A DNA stretch of 64,000 nt from Fischerella sp. CENA71 (GCA_024239075.1 JANBVI010000063.1:62001-126000), one strand, 5' to 3'. Counted from the stretch's first letter, positions 44,847-54,609 are shown. Made by a program: numbers and translations. Notes: a model not told the origin generated them from the letters alone.

Positions 44847-45938
44847 CTAGCTCATAGCATCAACTACTGGGTAGAAGTAAAAAGCAAATCCCAAAAGTAT
44901 GTAAGCCGCTAAAAGTAACGTGCCTTCTAACCAATTTGATTTACCATCAGAACTAATGGAATTTGCAATTAATACTGATACAGCTACGGCCACCAATTCA
45001 AAAGGACTAAAATCTAGATCCATTGGTTGACCGAAAAACTTCCCTACAATCACTAACACGGGAGCGACAAACAAAGCAATCTGCATACTTGATCCCACTG
45101 CTACGGAAAGGGAAAGATCCATTTTGTTTTTCATAGCCACAGTTACGGCTGTAGCATGTTCAGCAGCATTGCCAATAATAGGAACAAGGATCACCCCTGT
45201 AAATAATGCTGTCAAACCTAACTGTGATGTGGCTGCTTCTAGAGAATCCACCAATAGTTCTGATTCTATTGCTACTAAAAGGGTACATACCAACAACACC
45301 CCGCTCCACAACCAAATATTAGGTTTGTGATCATTCGCTTCCAAAGCTTCTGTTTCTGCTATACCCACATCGTAAAGATAGGAGTGAGTTTTCATCGAAA
45401 ATAGCAGTGTCAACGCATAAACCAGGATTAAGACAACAGCTACTGCTAAAGAAAGATTTTGTAGGGTTTTTTCACCAATTGCTGGCGAGGTAAAGTTCAT
45501 TGCTGTTGGCAATAAAATAGCAATCACCGCTAAATTCATCGCAGCTGAGTTCATCCGCGCTACTATCGGTTGAAATGTCTGTTCTTTATGGCGTAGTCCG
45601 CCTAATAACATCGCCAAACCCATCACCAATAGTAAATTGCCAATTATTGAGCCGGTAATACTGGCTTTGACTACGTCTACTAATCCTGCTTTGAGAGCAA
45701 TGATCGCAATAATTAATTCTGTGGCGTTACCAAAAGTAGCATTTAATAATCCTCCTAAAGTAGGGCCTACTACCACAGCGATTTCTTCTGTTGCTGTTCC
45801 CATCCAAGCAGCTAGAGGCAAAATTGCCAATCCAGCTGTAATGAAGACTATTAAATCTCCCCACTGTAAAAAGTGAGCCGCCACAGAAACTGGAATAAAC
45901 AGCAATAGAACTAAAAAGAGAATGTTTTTACCTGACAT
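44847..45938 (-). CDS. cax: calcium/proton exchanger (CAX family)
   Basis: Exports or sequesters Ca2+ in exchange for protons. 363 aa with about eleven membrane spans in two inverted halves. Each half carries the alpha-repeat ion-binding motif: GGLLNATFGNATELIIAI in the first and VPIIGNAAEHATAVTVAM in the second, separated by an acidic loop (AETEALEANDHKP). The C-terminus ends in a last span (LLLAAYILLGFAFYF). No operon partner. Confidence 0.93.
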   Translation of the reverse strand: MSGKNILFLVLLLFIPVSVAAHFLQWGDLIVFITAGLAILPLAAWMGTATEEIAVVVGPTLGGLLNATFGNATELIIAIIALKAGLVDVVKASITGSIIGNLLLVMGLAMLLGGLRHKEQTFQPIVARMNSAAMNLAVIAILLPTAMNFTSPAIGEKTLQNLSLAVAVVLILVYALTLLFSMKTHSYLYDVGIAETEALEANDHKPNIWLWSGVLLVCTLLVAIESELLVDSLEAATSQLGLTALFTGVILVPIIGNAAEHATAVTVAMKNKMDLSLSVAVGSSMQIALFVAPVLVIVGKFFGQPMDLDFSPFELVAVAVSVLIANSISSDGKSNWLEGTLLLAAYILLGFAFYFYPVVDAMS

Positions 45939-46578
45939 TTGTTAGTAGTTAATGGTCAATTGTCAATGGTCAATCGTCAATGGTCAATCGTCAAGAGTCA
46001 TCCGATTTTAGATTTTGGATTTTGGATTTTGGATTTTAGAAAACGAATTAATTCCACGGATAAATCTGGAGTTATCGGTCAATCGTCAAGCGTTAGTGGT
46101 TGGTTTTCTGCTTTCTCCCTTGTCCTCCTTGTCCTCTTAGTCTCTCTTCCCTTGTCTTTTTTCTCTACCTTTTAAATTGTTCCAAAATTGTGCTATTTAC
46201 ACACAGATAGCAAAATTTGTAAAATATATTGGAGTTTTACGGAGTATTAATAAATTTTCTTTGCAAAAGTTTTTATTAGACTGTAAATCTTACACCAAAA
46301 ATGATGTTTAATATATTAAAAGACAATTAAATTTTTAATATTGCCAGTGGAAAAAGCTTTCATCAAGCTTTTTCAATTGGCTGTTTTATTCCTGAATTTC
46401 GGGAAACAACTGCTTGATGATGCAGATTGCCCGTAATTTTATGAGCTATACTCTGAAGTGCATTCATCTGGTCGTTGTTATCTACCTGCGCTAATATTTA
46501 CCAGAAATGCCGCTATACAAGGTGAACGCATATATTTGTCGGCACAATTGCAAGTATTTTTGATTTTGGATACACTAC
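45939..46578. other. intergenic stretch with STRR tracts and hairpin
   Basis: STRR tracts of GGTCAATCGTCAAT-type (45950-45992) and GATTTTG-type heptamers (46008-46040) lie next to the cax start. A stem AAAAAGCTT-TCATC-AAGCTTTTT (46351-46373), extended by CCAGTGG/CAATTGG, stands alone and may be in the 5' leader of the next gene. The ORF on the + strand here is repeat-derived. Confidence 0.55.
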
Positions 46579-49389
46579 ATGACTTCTGCTGCTGAACTGC
46601 CAGGTCAAACTGGTATCAATTTGACATCACAAGAAAATTCTCCTAACGCCAAATCGCCTAATCCCTTGACGACGGCTACGGGTGTTTACGTGACTGTACA
46701 CGGTCATTTTTACCAACCACCACGGGAAAATCCATATTTGGATGCGATCGAACGCCAACCGGGTGCAGCACCATTTCATGATTGGAATGAACGCATTCAT
46801 CATGAATGCTATCGCCCGAATGCCTTTGCTAGGGTGCTAAATGATCGGGGCGAATTGGTGGGGATCGTTAATAATTACGAGTATTTGAGCTTTAATATTG
46901 GGCCAACCCTAATGTCCTGGCTAGAACGCCACGACCTAGAAGTTTATCAGCGAATATTAGAGGCCGATCGCAAATCTTGTGAACGTTTGCATGGACATGG
47001 CAATGCGATCGCGCAAGTATACAACCATATCATCATGCCTCTAGCCAACGAGCGCGATAAATATACGCAGATTCGTTGGGGTAAAGCAGATTTCCAATCC
47101 CGCTTTAAACGCGATCCCGAAGGTATGTGGTTGGCGGAAACTGCTGTAGACTACGCCACCCTCGAAGCTTTGATCAAAGAAGGAATTCGCTTTATTGTCC
47201 TAGCACCCTCGCAAGCACAACGTTGTCGTCCCCTACCTACCAAAGACAATCCCCATCCAGAATGGCACGAAGTCGGTGGTAGTCAGATTGATCCCACCCG
47301 TCCCTATCGTTGCTATCTCAAACCCACACTCAGCACAGCCTCTTCTCCTCTGAGTACGGTTTCTTTATCTCCGAGGGATGGTGATCGGGGATCGGGGATC
47401 GGGGATCAGGGATCAGGGAGCAAGGATCGAGAGATAGAAAACTCCACTTCCCAATCACCAATCCCTGATCACCAATCCCTTCCTTATATCGATATCTTTT
47501 TCTACGATGGCCCAATTTCGCGGGATATGGGTTTTAGTGATGTTCTCTACAATTCCGGGCATTTAGCAGGGCGCGTTGGTTCAGCGGTACGCGGGGATCA
47601 TCGTCCTGCACAGTTAATTTCTGTAGCCACAGATGGGGAAACCTTTGGACATCATAAGGGAGGAACAGAGAAAACTCTGGCATACGCCTTTACCAAAGAA
47701 TTTTCCCACCGGGGTTGGACTGTCACCAACTTTGCTCATTATCTCAGCTTGAATCCTCCTAGTTGGGAAGTAGAGTTAAAGCCTGTTACCGCTTGGAGTT
47801 GCGCCCACGGTGTTGATAGATGGCAAGATAATTGCGGTTGTGGTGGTGGTGGTGAATGGCATCAAAAATGGCGTCGCCCGTTGCGACATGCCTTAAACTG
47901 GTTACGCGATCGCTTGACGCAAGTGTATGAAGAACACGGTAGACAGTTTTTCCTTGATCCCTGGCAAGCAAGAGATGAATATATTAAGGTAATTCTGGAT
48001 CGCTCGCCAAACAATATTCACCGCTTCCTTACCCGCCATCAAAAAAGCGAACTCAAGGATACAGAACAAATAGACGCTTTGCGCTTGCTGGAAATGCAGC
48101 GTCATGCTTTGTTGATGTTTACAAGTTGCGGTTGGTTTTTTGAGGAAATATCCCGCCCAGAAGGAACGCAGATCCTGCGCTACGCCGCCCGTGCTTTAGA
48201 ATTGGCGGCAGATGTCGCAGGTGTGCAACTAGAAAAAGAATTCCTCAAACGCCTTGCCATTGCTCCGAGTAATGTTGATATTTTCGGACATGGTGGAGAA
48301 GTTTACCGCCAACTGGTGGTGACTTCACAAATCACCTTTAAGCAAGTTGCAGCTCATCACGCGATCGCTTCTTTGTTTAACAATCACAAAGGCGAAACTC
48401 GCAATGGCAATGGAAATGGTACTTCACCCAATAACTGTACTGTCAAATATTCCCATCCCTACGAGAAACGTGTTTATTGCTATAAAGTTCATGAATTAGA
48501 TTACCATTTGCAACGTCTGGGAAGCTTAACACTAGCAGTCGGACACTTAAAGTTAATCTCAGAAATAACCTGGGAAACCGAACATTTAGTCTTTGCAGTG
48601 CTGCATTTAGGAGGTTGGGATTTCCACTGTTGCATACAATCATTTGAAGGAAGGCGTAATTACAGTCAAATCAAAGAGAAATTATTGGCATCACTGCAAA
48701 AAGCTAGTGCAGCAAACACTATCCTAGTAATGATGCAATTATTTGGGGATCAAGCATTTAGCTTAGAAAATCTCTTTGCAGAAGAACGCCATCGTCTGAT
48801 GCAATTGTTGAGTCAGGAAACTTTGACGCGATTAGATCAACTTTATACACAAACATACCGTGATAATTACGGTGTACTAATGGCATTCCATCGGGATGAA
48901 TTGGTAGCACCACAAGAATTGCAAGTCGCAGCAGAAATAGCTTTGACCTATCGGTGTACTACCACACTGCGAGCCTTAGAGCAAGATATCAGTGAACCAC
49001 AATTGAGTATAAATTATATTCTGGAATTAAAAGCGATCGCTAGTGAAGCTAAACAACTGCGCTGTCGGTTAAATATTCCCGAAGGTAAGCAGATGTTAGA
49101 ACAGTTGATTTTGCGGTTGCTTTGGCAATTATTGCACGATCCCAATCGTACATTTGATGCAGATATTCAGCGCTTGGAAAGGTTGATAGATGTTGGCTAT
49201 CAGCTAAATGTCGGGATCTGCTTGGATCGCCCTCAAGAGCTATACTTTAGCTGTTTGTACAACAAGATTGTCCCTCAATGTCAAATCGCGATCGCTAGTG
49301 GTGAAGACATCACAAAGTATCGACAGTTATTAAAGTTAGGGCAAAAATTAGCCGTTGACGTTAGTTACTGGTTGAATCAGATGGGGTGA
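46579..49389 (+). CDS. GH57-family / DUF3536 glycoside hydrolase-like protein
   Basis: 936 aa. The N-terminal GH57-type barrel begins VTVHGHFYQPPRENPYLD and includes WLAETAVDYATLEALI; the acidic segment ISVATDGETFGHHKGG is typical. A DUF3536 region follows (WSCAHGVDRWQDNCGCGGGG in part, then EEISRPEGTQILRYAARAL). Relatives act on alpha-glucans, so a role in glycogen or a related polymer is likely, but the activity is unproven. Residues about 269-302 (DRGSGIGDQGSGSKDRE and onward) come from an inserted dispersed palindrome and are not part of the fold. Confidence 0.88.
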   Translation: MTSAAELPGQTGINLTSQENSPNAKSPNPLTTATGVYVTVHGHFYQPPRENPYLDAIERQPGAAPFHDWNERIHHECYRPNAFARVLNDRGELVGIVNNYEYLSFNIGPTLMSWLERHDLEVYQRILEADRKSCERLHGHGNAIAQVYNHIIMPLANERDKYTQIRWGKADFQSRFKRDPEGMWLAETAVDYATLEALIKEGIRFIVLAPSQAQRCRPLPTKDNPHPEWHEVGGSQIDPTRPYRCYLKPTLSTASSPLSTVSLSPRDGDRGSGIGDQGSGSKDREIENSTSQSPIPDHQSLPYIDIFFYDGPISRDMGFSDVLYNSGHLAGRVGSAVRGDHRPAQLISVATDGETFGHHKGGTEKTLAYAFTKEFSHRGWTVTNFAHYLSLNPPSWEVELKPVTAWSCAHGVDRWQDNCGCGGGGEWHQKWRRPLRHALNWLRDRLTQVYEEHGRQFFLDPWQARDEYIKVILDRSPNNIHRFLTRHQKSELKDTEQIDALRLLEMQRHALLMFTSCGWFFEEISRPEGTQILRYAARALELAADVAGVQLEKEFLKRLAIAPSNVDIFGHGGEVYRQLVVTSQITFKQVAAHHAIASLFNNHKGETRNGNGNGTSPNNCTVKYSHPYEKRVYCYKVHELDYHLQRLGSLTLAVGHLKLISEITWETEHLVFAVLHLGGWDFHCCIQSFEGRRNYSQIKEKLLASLQKASAANTILVMMQLFGDQAFSLENLFAEERHRLMQLLSQETLTRLDQLYTQTYRDNYGVLMAFHRDELVAPQELQVAAEIALTYRCTTTLRALEQDISEPQLSINYILELKAIASEAKQLRCRLNIPEGKQMLEQLILRLLWQLLHDPNRTFDADIQRLERLIDVGYQLNVGICLDRPQELYFSCLYNKIVPQCQIAIASGEDITKYRQLLKLGQKLAVDVSYWLNQMG
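47384..47484 (+). repeat. G-run/C-run palindrome inserted in frame in the GH57 gene
   Basis: GATCGGGGATCGGGGATC and CAGGGATCAGGGAGC on the left, CCCAATCACCAATCCCTGAT and CACCAATCCC on the right, the same arms as the intergenic family. The insertion keeps the frame open on the + strand. Confidence 0.85.
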
Positions 49390-49490
49390 CAAGGAGGACA
49401 CGGAGACACGGGAAGATAAAGGAAAGACTCTCCCTTGTCACCGCGTCTACCCCTCTGTGCGTCTTCTCCTGATCCCCGCTCCTAATCTCT
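49386..49490. repeat. G-run/C-run dispersed palindrome after the GH57 gene
   Basis: ACAAGGAGGACACGGAGACACGGG on the left (24 nt, here as ACAAGGAGGACACGG then AGACACGGG) and CCCTTGTCACCGCGTCTACC on the right pair imperfectly. It belongs to the same class as 8088-8200. Confidence 0.65.
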
Positions 49491-49739
49491 GAGTGGGCGA
49501 TCGCAATGGTAAGGATAAAGCCACTCACATTTAAAAAGTCCGTGGGTGTGCTTTTCAAAAAAAGGCCCAGCGTGATACTTGGATGAGATGTTAATTCCTG
49601 CTTTGGTTTTTACTTCATACAACCACGGAAACAATGCTATAAAAACAACAATAAAAATTAAGGAAATTGGAAGGAGTTTGAAGAAAGATTGAGTCCAATT
49701 TCGTGATTTTTGATTGATTTTTTTCGGCATTCTGTACAT
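49482..49739 (-). CDS. small single-span membrane protein, 85 aa
   Basis: A basic N-terminus (PKKINQKSRNWTQSFFK) is followed by one hydrophobic span (LLPISLIFIVVFIALFPWLY) and a His/aromatic-rich tail (HAGPFFEKHTHGLFKCEWLY). The frame is open further upstream to 49802, into the HNH gene, but the residues after 49739 form the sensible protein. No ribosome site is clear. Function unknown. Confidence 0.45.
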   Translation of the reverse strand: MYRMPKKINQKSRNWTQSFFKLLPISLIFIVVFIALFPWLYEVKTKAGINISSKYHAGPFFEKHTHGLFKCEWLYPYHCDRPLRD

Positions 49740-49749
49740 TGGTGAGAAA

Positions 49750-50022
49750 CTAACAATCAATCTTAGACTCAGAGTCAAAATAACGCCGTAAACCGTGAAC
49801 AATTTTGTCTTTTTTCTGCTGATTACAGGTTAAACAAAGTGTTTGTAGATTACTGATATCATTTGTGCCACTACGCGCCAAGGGGATAATATGATCAATA
49901 CTTAACTGAGTATCATGATGTGTTTGACCACAATTTTTACATTGATAATTATCTCGTTGATATACGTATTTTCTCACTTCCACAGGAATACGTATACGGG
50001 GGTTTTTGTGCATATTTTTCAA
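49750..50022 (-). CDS. HNH endonuclease family protein
   Basis: 90 aa, a bare HNH nuclease module. Zinc pair CKNCG, catalytic DHIIPLARSGTNDISNLQTL, and second pair CLTCNQQKKDK are in the canonical order. Stand-alone HNH proteins like this are common in cyanobacteria; some work with restriction systems or in repair, others are remnants of mobile elements. No partner gene is present here. The start could also be Met4. Confidence 0.85.
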   Translation of the reverse strand: MKNMHKNPRIRIPVEVRKYVYQRDNYQCKNCGQTHHDTQLSIDHIIPLARSGTNDISNLQTLCLTCNQQKKDKIVHGLRRYFDSESKIDC

Positions 50023-50093
50023 GATTTTATATTGTTAGGTTGAGCCAAGATCAATCTAGATAAAACTTGGTATAAATACTAAGAAAAAATCGA

Positions 50094-50895
50094 CTATCCA
50101 ACATATAGTGATTCCGAAGATTCAAGAAATACATGATCAGAAACTTCCTCATAATTTTCATTACTTGTAACCACATCACTTTTACTAATTACAGGAAGTA
50201 AATGTTCATACAAACCTATTGCTTGTATACATCCATTAATAGCCTTAACGGCCTGATTGTATGCAGAAATTTTTTGCTCAACAGTACTTAATAGCTGCCG
50301 ATTACTGATAATTTTTTCCTCAGCTTCTTGTGCTAAAGTTTTTTCTAAATAGGCACGTGCTTGAGAATACTGCTGCAAAATTTCGTCTGCTTGTTTATCT
50401 GCCATCGGTAACAAATTTCTTTTGAGAGTTTGGTTAATAGTTTGACGGAAAGTTTTGCGGATAGTTTGTAAAACCTTGGGTTCAAAATCCAATTTTAACA
50501 ACTGCTTAATAGCAGGTTCAGCTTCCACCATACTTTCGCAGTCATAACCTTGAGAAGTTTGCTGTAGTGTTTGGCGAAATTGATAGATAGAAAAAGTTCC
50601 TTCATCGTAAAATCTCGGACTTTCTCGGACAAAGCGATCGCACTCCACCCGCGCTTCATTTACCAAAGCTTGAGAAACTACATTTTCTAATAGTTTCAAC
50701 TCCAATCAACATAGATTTACCTGCACTAAACGCACCCGCAAACACGATTTCAAACTTCGGAGAAATCGCCTTATCCAGCGATGTTTGCACAGGTGTAATG
50801 TCATGCGATCGCAAAGCAGGTTCTTGCTGCAAAAGTTGCAATAACAACTCTACTTGTTCTTTTAAATTTTGGCATTGAGGCGGTAAAGCTACCAT
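50094..50895 (-). pseudogene. dynamin-family GTPase with large internal deletion
   Basis: The N-terminal piece (from 50895: MVALPPQCQNLKEQVELLLQ, then KFEIVFAGAFSAGKSMLI) is the start of a bacterial dynamin-like GTPase with its P-loop GAFSAGKS. Right after MLI, at about 50704, the sequence jumps and shifts frame into a C-terminal helical stalk piece (LKLLENVVSQALVNEARVE to SSESLYVG at 50094). The rest of the GTPase domain and the middle are missing, so several hundred codons were lost in one deletion. The two parts are recognisable but cannot form a working GTPase. Intact relatives remodel membranes. Confidence 0.8.
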
Positions 50896-51100
50896 AGAGA
50901 GGATCTTTAAAAAATATACTCTTAAAATTTACACGTATATTTTATTAACAGAAACTGCTGTTAAGCTTCGGTAATCTTACTAATGATAGTCTTGATTTTT
51001 TATTTGCTTTAATAACTAATTTTTAATTAGATGGTATCATCATTTGTAATTCAACTTTAAGTAAAATCACTGTTATAAACTAGAAGTGTGATGAAAATCT

Positions 51101-51496
51101 ATGAAAGTATTTGCTATCAGACTCAAACCTAATGAAGATTTAAAACAGAGTCTAAAGAACTTTGCTATCAATCAAAATATTAATGCTGGATTTATCTTAA
51201 CTGCTATTGGCAGTCTCAAACAAGCAACAATTCGTTTTGCTAATCAAGAAAAAAGTACAGTTTTAACAAACAAATTTGAAATTCTTTCTCTTGATGGTAC
51301 AATTGCTAGCACAGGTCTGCATCTTCATATTGCCATTGCTAACAAAGAAGGCAAAACCATTGGCGGACATCTTGATAATGGATGTATTATTTATACTACT
51401 GCGGAAATAGTGATTGGATGCACAGAAGAATTTAAATTTCTGAGAACTTTTGATGAACAAACAGGTTATCAAGAATTAGAAATTATTCCACAATAA
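51101..51496 (+). CDS. PPC/DUF296-domain protein
   Basis: 131 aa, a single PPC domain: FAIRLKPNEDLKQSLKNFA, GFILTAIGSLKQATIRF, the core LHLHIAIANKEGKTIGGHLD, and a C-terminal beta hairpin ending in LEIIP. In plants this domain is fused to AT-hooks; bacterial stand-alone forms assemble as trimers and bind an unknown ligand or DNA. The gene is alone between a decayed gene and an RecQ-like remnant. Confidence 0.88.
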   Translation: MKVFAIRLKPNEDLKQSLKNFAINQNINAGFILTAIGSLKQATIRFANQEKSTVLTNKFEILSLDGTIASTGLHLHIAIANKEGKTIGGHLDNGCIIYTTAEIVIGCTEEFKFLRTFDEQTGYQELEIIPQ

Positions 51497-51801
51497 AATA
51501 TCAACATTGGTCTAAGTCTAAAGAAAGTACTACGCTCTAGCACAGTAAAGGATGGGTGCTGTGTTACGAAGGTGACAAGATGGTGATTTTGTTCGACAAA
51601 GCCGGATATAAAACTTTGGCTGTGCAATTGGTGTGCTTAATGCTGAAGCAGGTAGATGAATAATAAAGCAAATTGAAATATGCAATTCTGTCTCTAGGAT
51701 TCTCTATAAACATCTTGAGGAAGATGTGCAACTTTCCAAAAATCTAGTATCTATCAAAGCGGGAGGTAAAATAAACCATCCTGACAAAGGAGAATTAGTG
51801 A
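51497..51801. other. intergenic stretch with possible RecQ-tail remnant
   Basis: At 51569-51664 a frame reads GDKMVILFDKAGYKTLAVQL then ends in QVDE. The pattern GD-x-V-x-VLFD-x-x-GYKTL is what I would expect near the C-terminus of cyanobacterial RecQ-type helicases, so this may be a small remnant. The evidence is thin. The rest has a ribosome site (AAAGGAG at 51787) for the next gene. Confidence 0.3.
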
Positions 51802-52710
51802 ATGAACTTAAAAGCAACTTGGGATTTATTCAAAGAAACATTTCACGAATGGCAGGAAGATAAAGCATCGCGGTTAGCAGCCGCATTAGCTTATTACACA
51901 ATTTTTTCTATTGCTCCATTATTAATTATTGTGATTGCGATCGCAGGTGCAGTGTTTGGAGAAGCAGCAGCCAGAAACGCAATTTTTACCCAACTTCAAG
52001 GATTAATCGGCCCTGCGGGTGCAGAAGTTATTCAAAATGCTATTGAAAGCGCTAGCCAACCACGAGCAGGAACTATCGCCTCACTGATTAGTATCGTTGT
52101 TTTGATTTTTGGTGCAACTGGTTTATTTACAGAATTACAAGATTCTCTCAATACAATTTGGGAAGTGAAACCAAAACCAGGAAAAGTCGTAAAAAACATG
52201 GTTCGCCAACGCTTTTTATCTTTTGCGATGGTATTAGCCATTGGTTTTTTACTGCTAGTTTCTTTGGTAATTACTACAGCATTAGCAGCCCTGATTAACT
52301 ACTTTCAACATTTATTACCAGGCGTTGATTTTCTCTGGCAAATTGTGAACTTCACTCTTGGTTTTATTATTACCACTTTATTATTTGGGCTAATTTTTAA
52401 AGTTTTGCCAGACGCCAAAATTGTGTGGAAGGATGTTTTAATAGGAGCTGCTTTAACTTCCCTTTTGTTCTCCTTTGGTAGGTATGCACTCGGACAATAT
52501 CTAGGTAACAATACTTTTGGCTCTACCTATGGGGCTGCTGGCTCAATAGTAGTCATTTTAGTCTGGGTTTACTATACTGCTCAAATCTTGTTTTTTGGGG
52601 CAGAATTTACCCAAGTTTACGCCCGCAGATATGGTTCTCGGATTATCCCTGCTGATTATGCAGTTTCTCTAAATGAAATAGACAAGGAGTCACCGAGACG
52701 CGGGGGATAA
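51802..52710 (+). CDS. YihY/BrkB-family inner-membrane protein
   Basis: 302 aa with six membrane spans. Family segments: WQEDKASRLAAALAYYTIFS near the N-terminus, LQGLIGPAGAEVIQ, and GSTYGAAGSIVVILVWVYYT, then FFGAEFTQVYARRYGSRI near the end. Members were once called ribonuclease BN by error and are now seen as putative transporters; substrate unknown. Start ATG at 51802 is preceded by AAAGGAGAAT. Confidence 0.93.
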   Translation: MNLKATWDLFKETFHEWQEDKASRLAAALAYYTIFSIAPLLIIVIAIAGAVFGEAAARNAIFTQLQGLIGPAGAEVIQNAIESASQPRAGTIASLISIVVLIFGATGLFTELQDSLNTIWEVKPKPGKVVKNMVRQRFLSFAMVLAIGFLLLVSLVITTALAALINYFQHLLPGVDFLWQIVNFTLGFIITTLLFGLIFKVLPDAKIVWKDVLIGAALTSLLFSFGRYALGQYLGNNTFGSTYGAAGSIVVILVWVYYTAQILFFGAEFTQVYARRYGSRIIPADYAVSLNEIDKESPRRGG

Positions 52711-52719
52711 GGGAGACAA

Positions 52720-52790
52720 CTTATCAGTTATCAGTTATCAGTTATCAAATTAAACTGGTAACTGGTAACTGGTAACTGTTAACTGATTCA
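52720..52790. repeat. STRR tract
   Basis: TTATCAG-type heptamers (four copies) followed by GGTAACT heptamers (four copies) and GTTAACTG; the two halves are partly complementary. Confidence 0.8.
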
Positions 52791-52858
52791 TGCCCAATCC
52801 TCTAACCTTTTGCCCACAGACCACTGTACAATATGACGGTTGTACTCTGTGACGGACT

Positions 52859-54154
52859 GTGATTGAGCGTTATACCTTGCCTGAGATGGGCAATTTATGG
52901 ACAGATGCATATAAGTTTAAAACCTGGTTGCAAGTAGAAATCGCTGTTTGTGAAGCACAGGCGGAATTAGGTTATATTCCAGCCCAGGCGGTTGCAGAAA
53001 TTAAAGCCAAGGCGAATTTCGATCCCAAACGAGTGTTAGAAATTGAAGCGGAAGTCCGTCACGATGTCATTGCTTTCTTGACAAATGTCAATGAATATGT
53101 AGGTGATGCTGGACGCTACATTCATTTGGGTTTAACTAGTTCCGATGTGTTGGATACAGCTTTAGCATTGCAATTGGTTGCTAGTTTGGATTTGTTATTG
53201 CAACATCTGCAAGCATTAATTGATGTCATTCGTCAAAAGACCAAAGAACATCGCTACACAGTGATGATCGGACGTTCCCACGGGATTCACGCCGAACCGA
53301 TCACCTTTGGTTTTAAATTAGCTGGGTGGTTAGCAGAGGTGTTGCGCCATCAAGAACGCCTGCAAATTCTACGGAAAACGATCGCTGTGGGTAAAATTTC
53401 TGGTGCAGTGGGAACCTATGCCAATATTGAACCACGTGTAGAAGCGATCGCTTGCCAAAAACTCGGACTCCAACCTGATGCAGCCTCAACACAGGTAATC
53501 TCACGCGATCGCCACGCTGACTTCGTGCAACAGTTGGCTTTACTTGCAGCTTCCATCGAACGTTTTGCTGTGGAAATTCGCAATCTCCAAAAAACCGATG
53601 TTTTGGAAGTCGAAGAATTCTTTGCCAAAGGGCAAAAAGGCTCTTCTGCCATGCCTCACAAGCGCAACCCCATTCGTTCCGAACGTCTCACAGGTATGGC
53701 TAGAATCATCAGAAGTCATGCTGTTGCAGCTTTGGAAAATGTTGCCCTTTGGCATGAACGGGATATTTCCCACAGTTCTGTAGAACGAGTAATTTTACCA
53801 GATGCTTGTATTTTGACACATTTTATGCTGGTAGAGACAACTGACTTAATCCAGAACCTACTGGTTTATCCAGAAAATATGGCGCGGAATATGAACGTTT
53901 ATGGCGGTGTTGTCTTTAGCCAAAGAGTCTTACTCACCTTGGTAGAAAAGGGAATCACCCGTGAAGAAGCCTATAAAATCGTCCAAGAAAATGCTCATAC
54001 CGCTTGGAACAAACCGGAAGGCAATTTCCGCGATTTGATTAGCAAAGATCCGCGTGTGACTGCAAAATTATCACCAGCAGAAATTGCAGCGTGTTTTGAT
54101 CCACAGCACCACTTGCAGCACTTAGATCAAGTGTATCAACGCTTGGGGATTTAG
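52859..54154 (+). CDS. purB: adenylosuccinate lyase
   Basis: Acts twice in purine synthesis (SAICAR to AICAR; adenylosuccinate to AMP). It starts at a GTG with the family N-terminus MIERYTLPEMGNLW. Catalytic and signature segments: HDVIAFLTNV, HLGLTSSDVLDTALALQL, GRSHGIHAEPITFG with the general base His, and the loop GQKGSSAMPHKRNPI. Length 431 aa. No good ribosome site is seen before the GTG. Confidence 0.96.
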   Translation: MIERYTLPEMGNLWTDAYKFKTWLQVEIAVCEAQAELGYIPAQAVAEIKAKANFDPKRVLEIEAEVRHDVIAFLTNVNEYVGDAGRYIHLGLTSSDVLDTALALQLVASLDLLLQHLQALIDVIRQKTKEHRYTVMIGRSHGIHAEPITFGFKLAGWLAEVLRHQERLQILRKTIAVGKISGAVGTYANIEPRVEAIACQKLGLQPDAASTQVISRDRHADFVQQLALLAASIERFAVEIRNLQKTDVLEVEEFFAKGQKGSSAMPHKRNPIRSERLTGMARIIRSHAVAALENVALWHERDISHSSVERVILPDACILTHFMLVETTDLIQNLLVYPENMARNMNVYGGVVFSQRVLLTLVEKGITREEAYKIVQENAHTAWNKPEGNFRDLISKDPRVTAKLSPAEIAACFDPQHHLQHLDQVYQRLGI

Positions 54155-54183
54155 TTGAGTCTGACTGGAAAAAAGGTGTAGGG

Positions 54184-54296
54184 CAATACGGTTCGGATAA
54201 GAATTTTTCGTCATGCTTTGGGATGTAGAGACGTGCCATGGCACGTCTCTAGTGGATTTATATGTCTAATCGGTTTGTCTTATCCGAACCGTATTG
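54184..54296. mobile_element. MITE-like element, copy 2 (113 bp)
   Basis: Perfect 19-bp terminal inverted repeats: CAATACGGTTCGGATAAGA on the left and its complement on the right. An inner perfect palindrome AGAGACGTGCCATGGCACGTCTCT lies in the centre (24 bp; arms AGAGACGTGCCA). Direct repeats GGTGTAGG flank the element on both sides, consistent with an 8-bp target duplication. No coding capacity. Confidence 0.85.
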
Positions 54297-54580
54297 GGGT
54301 GTAGGAGGAGTTATATTTTAACGAGGGCATAAAAATCTTTTACTTAATTCCCAAACCCCAATCCCTGTTCCCCATTTTCACAACAAGTATATTAATTACT
54401 TTTTGTGAATCTGTTCGTAATTAGCTCTCAAGGACTTGTAATAATTACTGGATATAGATAGATGCACAAACACAAGCTTGATAAATTCTCTTTATAATTT
54501 TGTTGCTATAACTTCTGTAACCTAAAAATACAGCCTTTAATATTAAACTTAAGTTTATTGTTCTATGATTGCTTAACAAA

Positions 54581-54609
54581 AGCGCTTCTTTGGGAGCGCT
54601 CTTTTTTTT
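54581..54609 (+). terminator. rho-independent terminator
   Basis: AGCGCTTC-TTTG-GGAGCGCT followed by CTTTTTTTT. It lies 68 bp before the hydrolase gene and about 430 bp after purB. A TATGAT box 12 bp before the stem means a very short RNA is possible, but no second copy supports that. Confidence 0.7.

Noticed and set aside
54540-54609. A small RNA gene before the hydrolase at 54677
   Set aside because: Only a -10-like box and terminator are present, with about 35 nt between; no good -35 and no second copy, so it is kept only as a terminator.
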